Shown: positions 39,367-48,943, numbered from the stretch's first letter. The stretch is 64,000 nt of DNA from an uncultured Collinsella sp. (GCA_934630375.1 CAKTVQ010000001.1:124001-188000), one strand, 5' to 3'. Program-made: numbers and translations. The notes: generated by a model from the letters alone, not told the origin.

Positions 39367-40068
39367 CTACAGCCCGCGGATGCGCACGGCCTCGGGCGGG
39401 AACTCTTGCTCGCCGGCGTCGGTCTTGATGGTCGCGCGGCCCCAGATGTCCAGGCCCGCAAACACGCCGACCGCAAGCGGCAGGCCGTTGGGCGACACCG
39501 CCGCGACCTGACGGCCCAGCAACGGCACCATGTCGAAATACTCGCCCAGCACCGGAGCCAGCGGGCCGGCAGCGCCCTGCGGCGTGTTCGCAACGACTGC
39601 CCAGGCGTCCACGCGGGCGAGCAGGGCGGCGGTCAGTGCCTCAACCAGCGCCTCATCGGCCATATCCACGCCAAGCTCGCCTAGCGCCACACGCTCAATA
39701 TCCACCGTCACCGCGGCAAACATGCCCGCGGCACCGGCGCCACCGTTGACGGCGACGCGCGCGAGCGACGTCTCAAACGCGGGCGCGCCGCACACGATAT
39801 CGCTCGGCCACTGAATGCCAACCTTGCCGGCAAGCCCCAGGCCCGGCGTTGCAGCCGTGCCCGCAAGTGCGTCCATCATGCCCATCGCGGCCACAAACGG
39901 CAGACCGTGGAAGGCATGCATGTTCACATCGGGACGCACGACCAGCGAAAACGTCAGTGAAGCATCGCCCGCACTCCACGCACACCAGCCCGCGGACACG
40001 CCCTCGCGGCCCGCGTCGCGCGCGGCATCGAGCTCGGTACCGGCAGCAACAGCATTCATCTCAATCAT
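39367..40068 (-). CDS. Degenerate biotin-protein ligase-like protein
   Basis: Protein of 233 residues related to the BirA ligase: GIQWPSDIV matches the KWPNDI motif, and the C-terminus (YFDMVPLLGRQV...GVFAGLDIWG) matches the end of the catalytic domain and the C-terminal beta domain. The N-terminal part carrying the biotinyl-AMP loop GRGRxGR is missing or unrecognisable (AGREGVSAGWCAWSAGDASL), and the lysine of KWPND is Gln. No DNA-binding domain. Catalysis is therefore doubtful. It starts directly after the folP-folK stop with no gap. A different cofactor-related role cannot be excluded. Confidence 0.7.
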   Translation of the reverse strand: MIEMNAVAAGTELDAARDAGREGVSAGWCAWSAGDASLTFSLVVRPDVNMHAFHGLPFVAAMGMMDALAGTAATPGLGLAGKVGIQWPSDIVCGAPAFETSLARVAVNGGAGAAGMFAAVTVDIERVALGELGVDMADEALVEALTAALLARVDAWAVVANTPQGAAGPLAPVLGEYFDMVPLLGRQVAAVSPNGLPLAVGVFAGLDIWGRATIKTDAGEQEFPPEAVRIRGL

Positions 40069-41802
40069 CTACATACGCCCCAATTCGCCCACGATATGGC
40101 CCACGCGGTCCTCGGGTTCCTTGACCTCGACGCCGTTGTATCGGAAGAACCGCGCCGGGTCGTGCATCAGATCCTCGAGCGGCACCAGCACAAAGTCGCG
40201 CTCACCGATCAGCGGATGCGGCAGGCGCAGCTTTTTGCCGCCGTGGGTCTCGCCATCCATCCACAGCAGGTCCAGGTCGATAGTGCGCGGGCCGTTGGCC
40301 TTGGCCTTTTTGGAGCGGTCGCGGCCCAGCTCGGCCTCGATCTTCATGATCTCGTCGAGCAGCACCAGCGGCGCCAGCTCGGTCTTGATCTCGATGACGG
40401 CGTTAGCGAACGCGTCCTGGCGCGTCTCGTAGGCCGGCTCGCTCTCGTAGATGCGAGAACAGTTGGACACGCAGGTGAGCGGAATCTCGGCGATCATGTC
40501 GCGCGCGGCGCGGATGTTGTCACAGCGATGCCCCAGGTTGGAGCCCACGGCCACAAACGCACGGCGCGGCTGCGGCTTGGCGACGGCCCAGTAACCGTTC
40601 AGAAACTGCGCAAAACCCGCGGCGTCGTGCACGCGCACGATGTTGGCGCCGGCCTGGATGGCACCCAGGCACACGCCAAACGTGGCGGCATCGCGCGCGG
40701 CGGCCTCGGTCACACCCGAGACGGCACCCACAAAGCGCTTGCGCGACACGGCGCACATGAGCGGATAGCCCAGCGATGCCATCTTGGCGGTCTCGCGCTG
40801 GATGACGATGTCCTCGTTGGCCGACTTGCCAAACCCCGGGCCGGGATCGATGCAGATGCGGTCGCGCGACACGCCGGCATGGATGAGCGTGCGTGCCTGG
40901 TCGGAAAGGAAGCCCATAACACGGCGCATGATGGGCGCCGAATCGGGCAGGGTGAAGCGACGGAGCTGTGAGGTGGGCACATACGCCTCCTCGCGGCGGG
41001 CGCTACGGCGCATCATGGCGGCCAGGTGGTCATTGGGCTCCGGTGTTGCCTCGGCGGGTGCAGGCGTGGCCTCGGGCGCGGCGGCGTCAGAGGCAGGCGC
41101 GGCCTGCTCGACGACCTCCTGCTCGGCTGCGGACTCGGACGCGGGCTCCGGCTCGCCAAACGGAAGCGAGGGCTGCACCACGCCACCCGGAAGCTTGGCC
41201 TCCGCCTTGGGTTCGCCCAGCAACTTGCCGCGACGGCGGCGAGCCGGCTTCTCGGCCTCGCGCGCGGCCTCAGCAGCCGCCTCGCGCGCCTTCTCGGCAA
41301 CAAACGCCGCGGCCGAGGTATCGAGCTGCACCGTCGCGTGCGTGCGGGCGGGAGCAGCGACCTCGCCGGCATGCATCACGATGACGCCGCAGGTGCTCGT
41401 CTTAACAAACTCGACCATCTTGGGGTCGGTGAAGCCCGTCACATCGTTGACGATCGAGGCGCCGCAGCGCACGGCCGCCTTGGCGACCGCCACATGACGC
41501 GTGTCGATCGAGACGATGGCGCCCTCCTTGGCCAGTGCGCGCACCACGGGCAGCACGCGGCGGGCCTCCTCGTCGGGGTTGACCGGGGTAAAGCCGGGAC
41601 GCGTGGACTCGCCGCCCACGTCGATGATGTCGGCACCGGCGTCGAGCATCGCCAAGCCGTACTCAATCGCGGCATCCGGGTCGAAGTGCTCGCCGCCATC
41701 GCTAAACGAATCGGGCGTCACGTTGAGGACGCCCATGATGCGCGGACGGTCAAAGCTGAGCTCGTACTTTCCGCACCGCCATGTCTTGCTATCGTTCGCC
41801 AT
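40069..41802 (-). CDS. folP: Fused dihydropteroate synthase / HPPK
   Basis: Two consecutive folate enzymes in one 577-residue chain. Residues 1-145 and ~290-410 form dihydropteroate synthase (FolP): MGVLNVTPDSFSDGG, DVGGESTRPG, SIDTRH, IVND, DPGPGFGK, SRKRF, RVHD. It is interrupted at about 146-288 by a low-complexity insert rich in Ala, Glu and Pro. Residues ~413-577 form 6-hydroxymethyl-dihydropterin pyrophosphokinase (FolK): AVGSNLGHRCDNI, PRTIDLDLL, PHPLIGERDFVL. I chose the ATG at 41802 (AGGAGG 6 nt upstream) over the frame's first start at 41865. Order FolP then FolK means the later enzyme comes first. Confidence 0.92.
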   Translation of the reverse strand: MANDSKTWRCGKYELSFDRPRIMGVLNVTPDSFSDGGEHFDPDAAIEYGLAMLDAGADIIDVGGESTRPGFTPVNPDEEARRVLPVVRALAKEGAIVSIDTRHVAVAKAAVRCGASIVNDVTGFTDPKMVEFVKTSTCGVIVMHAGEVAAPARTHATVQLDTSAAAFVAEKAREAAAEAAREAEKPARRRRGKLLGEPKAEAKLPGGVVQPSLPFGEPEPASESAAEQEVVEQAAPASDAAAPEATPAPAEATPEPNDHLAAMMRRSARREEAYVPTSQLRRFTLPDSAPIMRRVMGFLSDQARTLIHAGVSRDRICIDPGPGFGKSANEDIVIQRETAKMASLGYPLMCAVSRKRFVGAVSGVTEAAARDAATFGVCLGAIQAGANIVRVHDAAGFAQFLNGYWAVAKPQPRRAFVAVGSNLGHRCDNIRAARDMIAEIPLTCVSNCSRIYESEPAYETRQDAFANAVIEIKTELAPLVLLDEIMKIEAELGRDRSKKAKANGPRTIDLDLLWMDGETHGGKKLRLPHPLIGERDFVLVPLEDLMHDPARFFRYNGVEVKEPEDRVGHIVGELGRM

Positions 41803-41896
41803 GAACATCCTCCTAAAATGCCCCCGCCGCCGCGCTTGGGCGCTGGCGGCGGGGTCGCTTTGCAATCAGTCTTTCTATTGTATCCGCGCACGCGGG

Positions 41897-42649
41897 CTAG
41901 AACGCAAACGCGGCCGCGATGTCGCAAGAAATCAGCAGGTCGGCATTTGCGTCCTGATCGGTGGGCGCTAGATTGCAAATGGCCAGCGTATCGCCTGCAA
42001 AGTAGCGCGTAAGGCCCGCCGCCGGATACACCACGAGCGAGGTTCCGCCCACAATGAGGGCATCGGCCGCGGCGATGGCGGCAACGGCACCGGTCAACAC
42101 ATGCTCGTCGAGCGGCTCCTCGTAGAGCACCACATCGGGCTTGATGCGCCCGCCGCACGCGGGGCACACGGGCACGCCCTCGGCGTCCTCGTGCTCGCGG
42201 GCGCAGATCCACTCGGCGCTGTAGACCGTGCCACACGTCTGGCAAATGTTGCGATGGACCGAGCCGTGCAGCTCGAACACGCGCCGCGAGCCGGCCATCT
42301 GATGCAAGCCGTCGATGTTTTGCGTCACCACGGCATCGAGCTTGCCGGCGCGCTCCAGCTCGGCCAGCTTGGTGTGACAGCGGTTGGGCTTGGCGCCGAG
42401 CGCAATCATCTTGGTGCGGTAAAAATCGAAGAACTCGGCCGGGTGCGCCTCGTAAAAGCTGTGCGAGAGCATGGTCTCGGGCGGATAGGCAAACTGCTGG
42501 TGATACAGGCCGTCCACGCTGCGAAAATCGGGAATGCCGCTTGCCGTGGAAACACCAGCGCCGCCAAAGAACACCACGCGCTCGTGGGTATTGAACAGCT
42601 CCGCCAGCGCGGCGGAGGCCTGCCTGGGGTCCGATATTGCCTGCGTCAT
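41897..42649 (-). CDS. cobB: NAD-dependent protein deacylase, sirtuin
   Basis: Enzyme of 250 residues removing acyl groups from lysine with NAD. Visible are GAGVSTASGIPDFRS (NAD binding), TQNIDGLH with the catalytic His, four zinc Cys (CQTCG and CPACG), PDVVLYEEPLDE and the GTSLVVYPAAGL loop. Length and motifs are standard. Ends 95 bp upstream of the folP-folK start and is read in the same direction. Confidence 0.93.
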   Translation of the reverse strand: MTQAISDPRQASAALAELFNTHERVVFFGGAGVSTASGIPDFRSVDGLYHQQFAYPPETMLSHSFYEAHPAEFFDFYRTKMIALGAKPNRCHTKLAELERAGKLDAVVTQNIDGLHQMAGSRRVFELHGSVHRNICQTCGTVYSAEWICAREHEDAEGVPVCPACGGRIKPDVVLYEEPLDEHVLTGAVAAIAAADALIVGGTSLVVYPAAGLTRYFAGDTLAICNLAPTDQDANADLLISCDIAAAFAF

Positions 42650-42784
42650 ATGAGTCCTCCGTCCTTGTTAGTCGGGCAGCGTTGGGCGACGTCCCAACAT
42701 GCGGCCTTTAAGTCAGCATGCGCGGAGCCCACCCCGCCCCTGTTGCGCTAATCTTAAGCCTGTCAACCCCGTCGAAAGGACACC

Positions 42785-43603
42785 ATGCCTCAGACTTACA
42801 CTTTCGCCTCGTGGAACGTCAACGGCCTGCGCGCCGTGCTCAAAAAGGACCCGAGCTTTATCCAGATCGCACAAGAACTCGACGTCGATATCCTGGCGCT
42901 GCAAGAGACCAAGCTGCAAGAAGGCCAGGTCGATATTGACCTGCCCGGCTATCACCAAACCTGGAGCTACGCCGAGCGTAAAGGCTATTCGGGCACCGCG
43001 GTCTTTAGCCGCCAGGAACCACTGCGCGTGCTGCACGCCGACGCGCTGCTACCCTACGCCGGCGAGGGTGAGGCGGCCGCACTCGTCGCCCAAGCCGTAA
43101 CCGAGGGCCGCGTCTGCGCGCTCGAGTTCGGCAAGTTTTGGTTTGTCGACGTCTATACGCCCAACGCCCAAAATGAACTCGCCCGCATCGACGTGCGCAT
43201 GGCCTGGGACGATGCTTACCGCGGCTTTTTGAACGCGCTCGAGCGCGAGACCGGCAAACCCGTCGTGACCTGCGGCGACTTTAACGTGGCGCACGAGGAG
43301 ATCGACCTTAAGAACCCCAAGTCCAACCGCGGCAACGCGGGCTTTTCGGACGAGGAGCGCGGCAAGTTCACCGAGCTACTCAACGCCGGCTTTACCGATA
43401 CCTGGCGCACGGCAAACCCCGACGTCGAGGGCGTCTACAGCTGGTGGAGCTATCGCTTTAATGCCCGCAAGAACAACGCAGGCTGGCGCATCGACTACTT
43501 CCTGGTAAGCGACGCAATCGCCGACAACGTACGCGACACCGGTATCCGCGGCGACATCTTTGGCAGCGACCACTGCCCCGTCACCCTTACGTTGGAGCTC
43601 TAA
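42785..43603 (+). CDS. xth: Exodeoxyribonuclease III
   Basis: DNA repair nuclease (AP endonuclease/3'-5' exonuclease) of 272 residues. It has SWNVNGLRA, QETKLQ with the metal-binding Glu, YTPNAQ, CGDFNVAHEEIDL, WWSYR and the terminal GSDHCPVTL catalytic triad. CGAAAGGA precedes the ATG. It converges on the ECF transporter genes, with repeats G4 and A3 between. Confidence 0.95.
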   Translation: MPQTYTFASWNVNGLRAVLKKDPSFIQIAQELDVDILALQETKLQEGQVDIDLPGYHQTWSYAERKGYSGTAVFSRQEPLRVLHADALLPYAGEGEAAALVAQAVTEGRVCALEFGKFWFVDVYTPNAQNELARIDVRMAWDDAYRGFLNALERETGKPVVTCGDFNVAHEEIDLKNPKSNRGNAGFSDEERGKFTELLNAGFTDTWRTANPDVEGVYSWWSYRFNARKNNAGWRIDYFLVSDAIADNVRDTGIRGDIFGSDHCPVTLTLEL

Positions 43604-43610
43604 CTCCAGC

Positions 43611-43644
43611 TGATCCCCTGGGGACGGAGGGAAACGGATCATTT
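43611..43644 (-). repeat. Family G short repeat, copy G4 (reversed)
   Basis: TGATCCCC...GGAGGGAAACGGATCATTTT is the reverse complement of G1/G3, 8 bp after the exonuclease stop and 46 bp before element A3. Confidence 0.75.
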
Positions 43645-43690
43645 TGGCTCTCCGAGGGCTGCGATGCCCGTCATTATTAGTCGGCCTGCG

Positions 43691-43844
43691 CAAAACTATG
43701 CCGGTTTACGGGGCTGAATCGCGAACCCCCAACCATACGCAATTCCGAGATAATAAAACCGCAGGTGAACGGCTTGCTCTATTTCGAAAAAAGCCGGCAT
43801 GGTCTGCCTGCGCCAATCTAGCCCCGTAAACCGGCATAGTTTTG
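43691..43844. repeat. Family A palindromic element, copy A3 (154 bp)
   Basis: Perfect 25-bp arms (43691-43715, 43820-43844). The interior is in the opposite orientation to A1/A2 (AAAACCGCAGG towards the left side) and contains CCATAC / GGCATGG. It lies between two convergent genes. With G4 it fills the 287-bp gap 43604-43890. Confidence 0.85.
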
Positions 43845-43890
43845 AAATGGCACTTCGGCAGTATTGATTCCCGCCCCGACGCAACCAGCC

Positions 43891-44604
43891 CTACAGCCCG
43901 TATTTCACGACGACACGGTTAATGCGACGGCACCAAGGCTTGTACAAGGCGGCCAAAAACACGCAGGTCGCAAGGCCGTGCGTAATATCGAACGGCACTG
44001 CCGTGGCAAGACGCGCCACGGCACCCGCCCAAGTAAGCGGCTGTACAAAACCAATGATGTCATACGCGTTGATCACGACGCCATAGAGCAGGCCCGACGC
44101 AAAGCCGTACGCCAGCAGCGCTGGCATGCGCACGGTGCCGTCGACACGGTCGAACGCACCCGCATACGCCAGCGCGCCGCCGACATAGCCAACCAGACCC
44201 CAGGCGTACATCTGCCACGGCGTCCACATGCCCTGCCCAAAAAAGAAATTGCTGGTCAGCGCCGCCAGCGCGCCAACCATAAAACCATTGCGGCGACCAA
44301 GCGTCGCCCCCGCGATAATGGCGATGGCGCTCACGGGCTTAAAATCGGGAATGGGCCCAAACAGGATGCGCCCCGCCGCGGCCAGCGCCGCCAGCACCAG
44401 CGTGGGCATGATCTGGCGCAGGCCTGGACGTGATGTCTCATAACCCGCAAAGAACAGTGCGAGCACGAGTGCCACTACAACCAGCATGGCAAGCGCCGCC
44501 TGCTCAATACCTGCCAGCAACGCCGCAGCCATCACGGCTGGCACCGCCAGCAGCAGCGGGATCTCCAGTTTTGCAAGCAAGCGCGAGAAACGACAGTCCG
44601 TCAT
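43891..44604 (-). CDS. ECF transporter substrate-binding (S) subunit
   Basis: Membrane protein of 237 residues with about six to seven membrane segments, including KPVSAIAIIAGATLGRRNGF followed by FFFGQGMWTPWQMYAW, a pattern of ECF S components. It should bind a vitamin or related micronutrient; the substrate is not evident. It follows the fused ATPase gene by 4 bp and completes the EcfT-EcfAA-S set. I chose the ATG at 44604 because the longer frame (to 44679) overlaps the ATPase gene deeply. Confidence 0.8.
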   Translation of the reverse strand: MTDCRFSRLLAKLEIPLLLAVPAVMAAALLAGIEQAALAMLVVVALVLALFFAGYETSRPGLRQIMPTLVLAALAAAGRILFGPIPDFKPVSAIAIIAGATLGRRNGFMVGALAALTSNFFFGQGMWTPWQMYAWGLVGYVGGALAYAGAFDRVDGTVRMPALLAYGFASGLLYGVVINAYDIIGFVQPLTWAGAVARLATAVPFDITHGLATCVFLAALYKPWCRRINRVVVKYGL

Positions 44605-44608
44605 CCCA

Positions 44609-46252
44609 TCACGCCCTATAGAACACGTTGTCGGCAAAGAAGTCGGCCGGGGACTCCACGCAGGCAATCTCGCCGTCAAACATCATGGCGACGTCGTCGG
44701 CTACCTGCTCGGCAAAGTCCAGGTCGTGCGTCGCCATGACGACGGTGCCGCCAGCCTGCGCATGGTCGCGCAGGGCGCGGGCGATGATGCGGCGGCTGGC
44801 CAGGTCCAAACCCTTGGTGGGCTCATCGAGCAATAGCAGTTCGGGGCCGATCAACAGCAGCTTTGCCAACGCAAGCAGCTGGCGCTGTCCGCCCGAGAGG
44901 TCGTAGGGGTGGCGCGTCTCCAGGCCGTCCAATCCCAGTTGCGCCGCACGCTCCCGCGCCATATCCTCGCCGTACCCGCAGGTCGAAGCCCATTCCATCA
45001 GCTCGTCGCGCACCGTCTCGGCAACCAACAACGCCTTGGGATTCTGAGGCAGCAGCGCCGCCGATGCCGCCCCACGCACCATGCGCCCACGCTGCAGCTT
45101 GGCGGTCTTCGCCAGCACCGAAAGCATTGTCGACTTGCCGCAGCCGTTACCGCCAACAACCGCATGCACCGCGCCAGCCGAAAACGACGCATCGAGCCCG
45201 CGCAGCACCCAACCGCCCGCGCGATCGTAGCGAAACCAGCTCCCTGCCAGGGTGGTAGCCGACCCAGCGTGCATTTTTTGGAGTATTCTGCTTCCATCCG
45301 TGCGCGGGAAGGCTTCCGAGCCGTTCTTGAGCGACGTTTGCGCCACAAATTCGGACGATTTGTCCAATTCCGAACTTTTTTTCGCGCTCGATGCGTCCAC
45401 GGGCGACTCCAGAGAGCCCAAACTGTCCTCACGCCTGCTGAATACTCCTGTTTTTGCACATCGGATGGCACCCCACCCCAACATGTCATCGGAAAACAGC
45501 GATTCTCGGCGTCCCAAAGAAGCCATATCCGCCACCTCGCGCACGCGGCCGCCCTCAATCCGGTACGCACACGTCGCATACTCGAGCATCGGCCGCGGCT
45601 GATGCGTCGCCACAACAACCGTGCAGCCCAGCTCGCGGTTCACGCGAAACAGCGCGTGCAGGAAATTCTTCTCCGCGACCGGATCAAGCTGAGACGTGGG
45701 CTCGTCGAGCAGCAGCACGCGCGGGCGTAGCGTCAGAACGGCCGCCAACGACAGCAACTGTTTGCGACCACCCGAAAGCGTGTCAGTATCGCGGTGAAGC
45801 CAATCTTCCAGCCCAAAGAAATAGCTGGTCTCAGCTACGCGACGGCGCATCTCGTCGCGCGACGCACCCAGATTCTCTAGGCCAAACGCCATCTCGTGCC
45901 ACACGGTTTCGCACACGATCTGGTTCTCGGGATCCTGAAACACATAACCCACGCGCTCCGCCGATGCCCGCACATCCATGTCGGCAACGTTCTCGCCCAG
46001 CACGCGCAGCTCGCCAGTGCGCTCGCCCGCCGGCGCTATCTCGGGCTTGAGCAGCGACAGCAGCGTCGACTTGCCCGAACCGGTACCGCCAACAAGCAAC
46101 GCAAGCGCACCTTGGGAAACACACCAATCAAGTCCCTCGAGCACCGGTGCCTCGGCCCCGGGATAGGCAAAACTAAGGCCTCGCACCTCAATCGCTGGCG
46201 CGGGCGAGCCATATGCCACACCCGCCGCCGAGCTCCTATCAAACCGAGCCAT
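44609..46252 (-). CDS. ecfA: Fused ECF transporter ATPases (EcfA1-EcfA2)
   Basis: One 547-residue chain with two complete ABC ATPase modules. The first (about 20-240) has GGTGSGKST, LSGGRKQ and LLLDEPTSQLD. The second (about 325-545) has GGNGCGKST, LSGGQRQ and LLLDEPTKGLD. A Ser-rich linker of about 80 residues (DSLGSLESPVDASSAKKSSE) joins them. It powers the EcfT/S complex. In many bacteria the two ATPases are separate genes. The start codon overlaps the ecfT stop. Confidence 0.93.
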   Translation of the reverse strand: MARFDRSSAAGVAYGSPAPAIEVRGLSFAYPGAEAPVLEGLDWCVSQGALALLVGGTGSGKSTLLSLLKPEIAPAGERTGELRVLGENVADMDVRASAERVGYVFQDPENQIVCETVWHEMAFGLENLGASRDEMRRRVAETSYFFGLEDWLHRDTDTLSGGRKQLLSLAAVLTLRPRVLLLDEPTSQLDPVAEKNFLHALFRVNRELGCTVVVATHQPRPMLEYATCAYRIEGGRVREVADMASLGRRESLFSDDMLGWGAIRCAKTGVFSRREDSLGSLESPVDASSAKKSSELDKSSEFVAQTSLKNGSEAFPRTDGSRILQKMHAGSATTLAGSWFRYDRAGGWVLRGLDASFSAGAVHAVVGGNGCGKSTMLSVLAKTAKLQRGRMVRGAASAALLPQNPKALLVAETVRDELMEWASTCGYGEDMARERAAQLGLDGLETRHPYDLSGGQRQLLALAKLLLIGPELLLLDEPTKGLDLASRRIIARALRDHAQAGGTVVMATHDLDFAEQVADDVAMMFDGEIACVESPADFFADNVFYRA

Positions 46253-47139
46253 CAGCCAAACCTCTTCTCATCAATCGCATGCAACGCGCAAGGCAGCACC
46301 ATCCAGGCAGCGTACACGACATAGCCCGGCCACGGCGCCGGCACCGAGAGCTGCGGATAAAACGAATACTGCGTCGTCGCGGTCCACGCCACTGCCGCCG
46401 TGGCCACGCCAAACAACGCAAGCCCAACCAGCGCGGCAATGTCGCTGCGCCCCAGTCGATACCTCGCATACGTCGTACGACGCGTCGCGGCACCCCACCC
46501 GCGCGAGCGCATCGCGTCCGCACGCTCCAGCGAATCTTCCATGCCCCAGCCCATCAACACGCTCGACGCCCGCAGGCGCGAGCGCACGGGGTCGGCCGGC
46601 GCGCGGCCCGGCACGTCAATCGCATCTTGCACCGCCAGTACCGTGCGGCCGCGGCGCAAAAACTGCGGGATAAGCCGCATGCACATCGAGATCATGAGCG
46701 CAATCACCGGTGCGGCATTGCCCAGCAGCGCGAGCACCTTGTCGTATTCGAGCATCGACGCCGCCGCCTCAAACCACAGCACGCTCGCCACAAACAACCC
46801 GCCCATGCACAGGCCGTATACCATGCTCTCCAGATACACCGCGCGCATGCCAATACGGAACAGCTCCGTCGAGCCCGAGGCGCTAAACAGCGGATTGAGC
46901 ACCGCAACGATCAAAATCACCGGCAGCTGCCAGCGGAGCGCGCCCAGCGTGCGGGCAGCCCCACGCGTCGCAAATCCATACGCCAGCCCGCCCGCAAGTG
47001 ACAGCGCAATCAGTACCGGCTGCATCGAGAACATAGTGAGCCCCAGCGTCAGCACTATATAGAGTGCCGGCACAGCCGGATGCGACATCGAGAATGCCGC
47101 GACGGGCTCGCCGCCAAACTCCTCTCGTATGTTGTCCAC
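46252..47139 (-). CDS. ecfT: ECF transporter transmembrane subunit EcfT
   Basis: Membrane subunit coupling ATPases to the S component, about 295 residues from the GTG at 47139. Five to six membrane segments surround the cytoplasmic helices containing RSRLRASSVLMGWGMEDSLE and ADAMRSRGWG, the Ala-Arg-Gly signature of EcfT. The frame is open to 47310, but the added 57 residues are Arg/Cys-rich and overlap the glmU promoter region; GGGGG lies 5 nt before the GTG. The start is uncertain (47310 or 47283 also possible). Confidence 0.85.
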   Translation of the reverse strand: MDNIREEFGGEPVAAFSMSHPAVPALYIVLTLGLTMFSMQPVLIALSLAGGLAYGFATRGAARTLGALRWQLPVILIVAVLNPLFSASGSTELFRIGMRAVYLESMVYGLCMGGLFVASVLWFEAAASMLEYDKVLALLGNAAPVIALMISMCMRLIPQFLRRGRTVLAVQDAIDVPGRAPADPVRSRLRASSVLMGWGMEDSLERADAMRSRGWGAATRRTTYARYRLGRSDIAALVGLALFGVATAAVAWTATTQYSFYPQLSVPAPWPGYVVYAAWMVLPCALHAIDEKRFG

Positions 47140-47338
47140 GGGCACCCCCGTCCCCTCGCTCAAACAACAGCTCCGCAGCACCGCCAGCGCCGCACACAAG
47201 CAGTGCAAACGCCACGCCGGCGGCGCAAGCCTCAACCGCCGCAAACCAATCGTTACGCGCTCGTCATATGCCTGCGGTATCATATTGCGCCGTGTATCGT
47301 TTCCAAACACACGTCTCTATAACGTAACAGGAGATCAC

Positions 47339-48751
47339 ATGGACGCAACCGCAATTATCCTCGCTGCCGGCGAGGGCACCCGCATGAAGTCGAACCACTG
47401 CAAGGTTTCGCACAAGATCCTGGGTAAGCCCATGGTCCAGTGGATCGTCGACGCTACCATCAAGGCCGGCTGCAGCCGCGTCGTGGTTGTCATCGGCAGC
47501 CACGCCGACGAGATGCGCGCCCTCATCGACGGCGCCTACGCCAACAGCGCCACCAAGGTCGAGTGCGTCGAGCAGACCGAGCGTCTGGGCACCGGTCACG
47601 CCGTGAAGGTCGCGCTCGAGGCCTGTGGCATCACGCAAGGCCCCGTCGTGGTGCTCAACGGCGACCTGCCGCTCATCACCGCCGACACCGTCGCCAAGTT
47701 CGCGCAAACCGTCGCCACCGGCGAGCTCGCCTGCACCGTCATGACCATGACCCCGCCCGATCCTTTCGGCTACGGCCGCATCAAGCTGGGCGCCGATGGT
47801 CAGATCGAGCGCATCATCGAGCAGAAGGACTGCACGCCCGAGCAGGCCGCCACGCTGCTGGAGTGCAACGCCGGCTGCTACGCCTTTGACGGCGCGCAAC
47901 TCGCCGCCCACATTAACGAGATCGGCAACGACAACGCGCAATCCGAGTACTACCTGCCCGACATGCTCGAGATCCTCAAAGGCCACGGCCAGGCTGTCTC
48001 CATCTTCCACTGCGACGACTACCGCGACGGCCTGGGCGTCAACAGCCGCATCCAGCTCGCACAGCTCACCGCCATCGCGCGCGACCGCATCAACGAGCAC
48101 TGGATGGCCGAGGGCGTTACCTTCATCGACCCCACGCAGGCCTGGATCGGCCCCGATGCCACCATCGGCCGCGATACCGTCGTGTGGCCGCAGACGCACC
48201 TGATCGGCCACGTCACCGTGGGCGAGGAGTGCCAGCTCGGTCCCAACAGCCGCCTCACCGACACCACCGTCGGCAGTGGCTGCACCATCGATGAGACCAT
48301 CGCCATCGAGGCCGTCATCGAGAACGGCGTCGACTGCGGCCCGCGCGCCTACCTGCGCCCGGGCACCCACATGCTCGACGGCTCCAAGGCCGGCACGCAC
48401 GTGGAGATCAAGAAGTCCACGATCGGCGAGGGCTCCAAGGTGCCGCACCTGTCCTACATCGGCGACACCACCATGGGCTCCGGCGTCAACGTGGGCGCGG
48501 GCTCTATCACCTGCAACTACGACGGCGTGCACAAGCACAAGACCGTCATCGGCAAGGACGCCTTCATTGGCTCCGACACCATGATGGTCGCGCCCGCCCA
48601 GATTGGCGACGGTGCGCTCGTGGCCGCCGGCTCCGTCATCACCGAGCCGGTCCCGGCCGACGCACTTGGTCTGGGCCGCGCCCGTCAGGTAAATATTGAG
48701 GGCTGGGCCGCCGATTACCGCCGCCGCCTGCACGAGGACGACGAGGTATAA
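47339..48751 (+). CDS. glmU: Bifunctional UDP-GlcNAc pyrophosphorylase / GlcN-1-P acetyltransferase
   Basis: Makes UDP-N-acetylglucosamine for peptidoglycan. 470 residues. The N-terminal nucleotidyltransferase has LAAGEGTRMKS, the Lys loop (CKVSHKILGKPM), LNGDLPLI and EQKDCTPEQ. From about residue 255 a left-handed beta-helix of hexapeptide repeats includes RPGTHMLDGSKAGTHVEIKK, SYIGD and NVGAGSITCNYDG with the catalytic residues. AGGAG precedes the ATG at 47339. Followed by a terminator, then prs. Confidence 0.96.
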   Translation: MDATAIILAAGEGTRMKSNHCKVSHKILGKPMVQWIVDATIKAGCSRVVVVIGSHADEMRALIDGAYANSATKVECVEQTERLGTGHAVKVALEACGITQGPVVVLNGDLPLITADTVAKFAQTVATGELACTVMTMTPPDPFGYGRIKLGADGQIERIIEQKDCTPEQAATLLECNAGCYAFDGAQLAAHINEIGNDNAQSEYYLPDMLEILKGHGQAVSIFHCDDYRDGLGVNSRIQLAQLTAIARDRINEHWMAEGVTFIDPTQAWIGPDATIGRDTVVWPQTHLIGHVTVGEECQLGPNSRLTDTTVGSGCTIDETIAIEAVIENGVDCGPRAYLRPGTHMLDGSKAGTHVEIKKSTIGEGSKVPHLSYIGDTTMGSGVNVGAGSITCNYDGVHKHKTVIGKDAFIGSDTMMVAPAQIGDGALVAAGSVITEPVPADALGLGRARQVNIEGWAADYRRRLHEDDEV

Positions 48752-48766
48752 CGTTTTACCAAGCAC

Positions 48767-48799
48767 AAAAGGAGCTGCTCCATGGGGGCGGCTCCTTTT
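48767..48799 (+). terminator. Terminator after glmU
   Basis: AAAAGGAGC-N15-GCTCCTTTTT, 16 bp past the glmU stop. Confidence 0.75.
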
Positions 48800-48891
48800 T
48801 CTATCGTGACCTGCGCGACCGGATGAGTGGTCGGTTCGTGTCCGTTGACGGTAAAGACGTTATCAAGACTCGATAAGCCCCGCCGCGCGGT

Positions 48892-48897
48892 TACAAT
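48892..48897 (+). promoter_or_regulatory. -10 box TACAAT for prs
   Basis: TACAAT 47 bp upstream of the prs ATG, leaving a leader with AAGGAGAAGG. The -35 region is weak. Confidence 0.5.
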
Positions 48898-48943
48898 GCA
48901 ACAAGGCATCTATATGGCATTCGATGTATAAAGGAGAAGGGTA

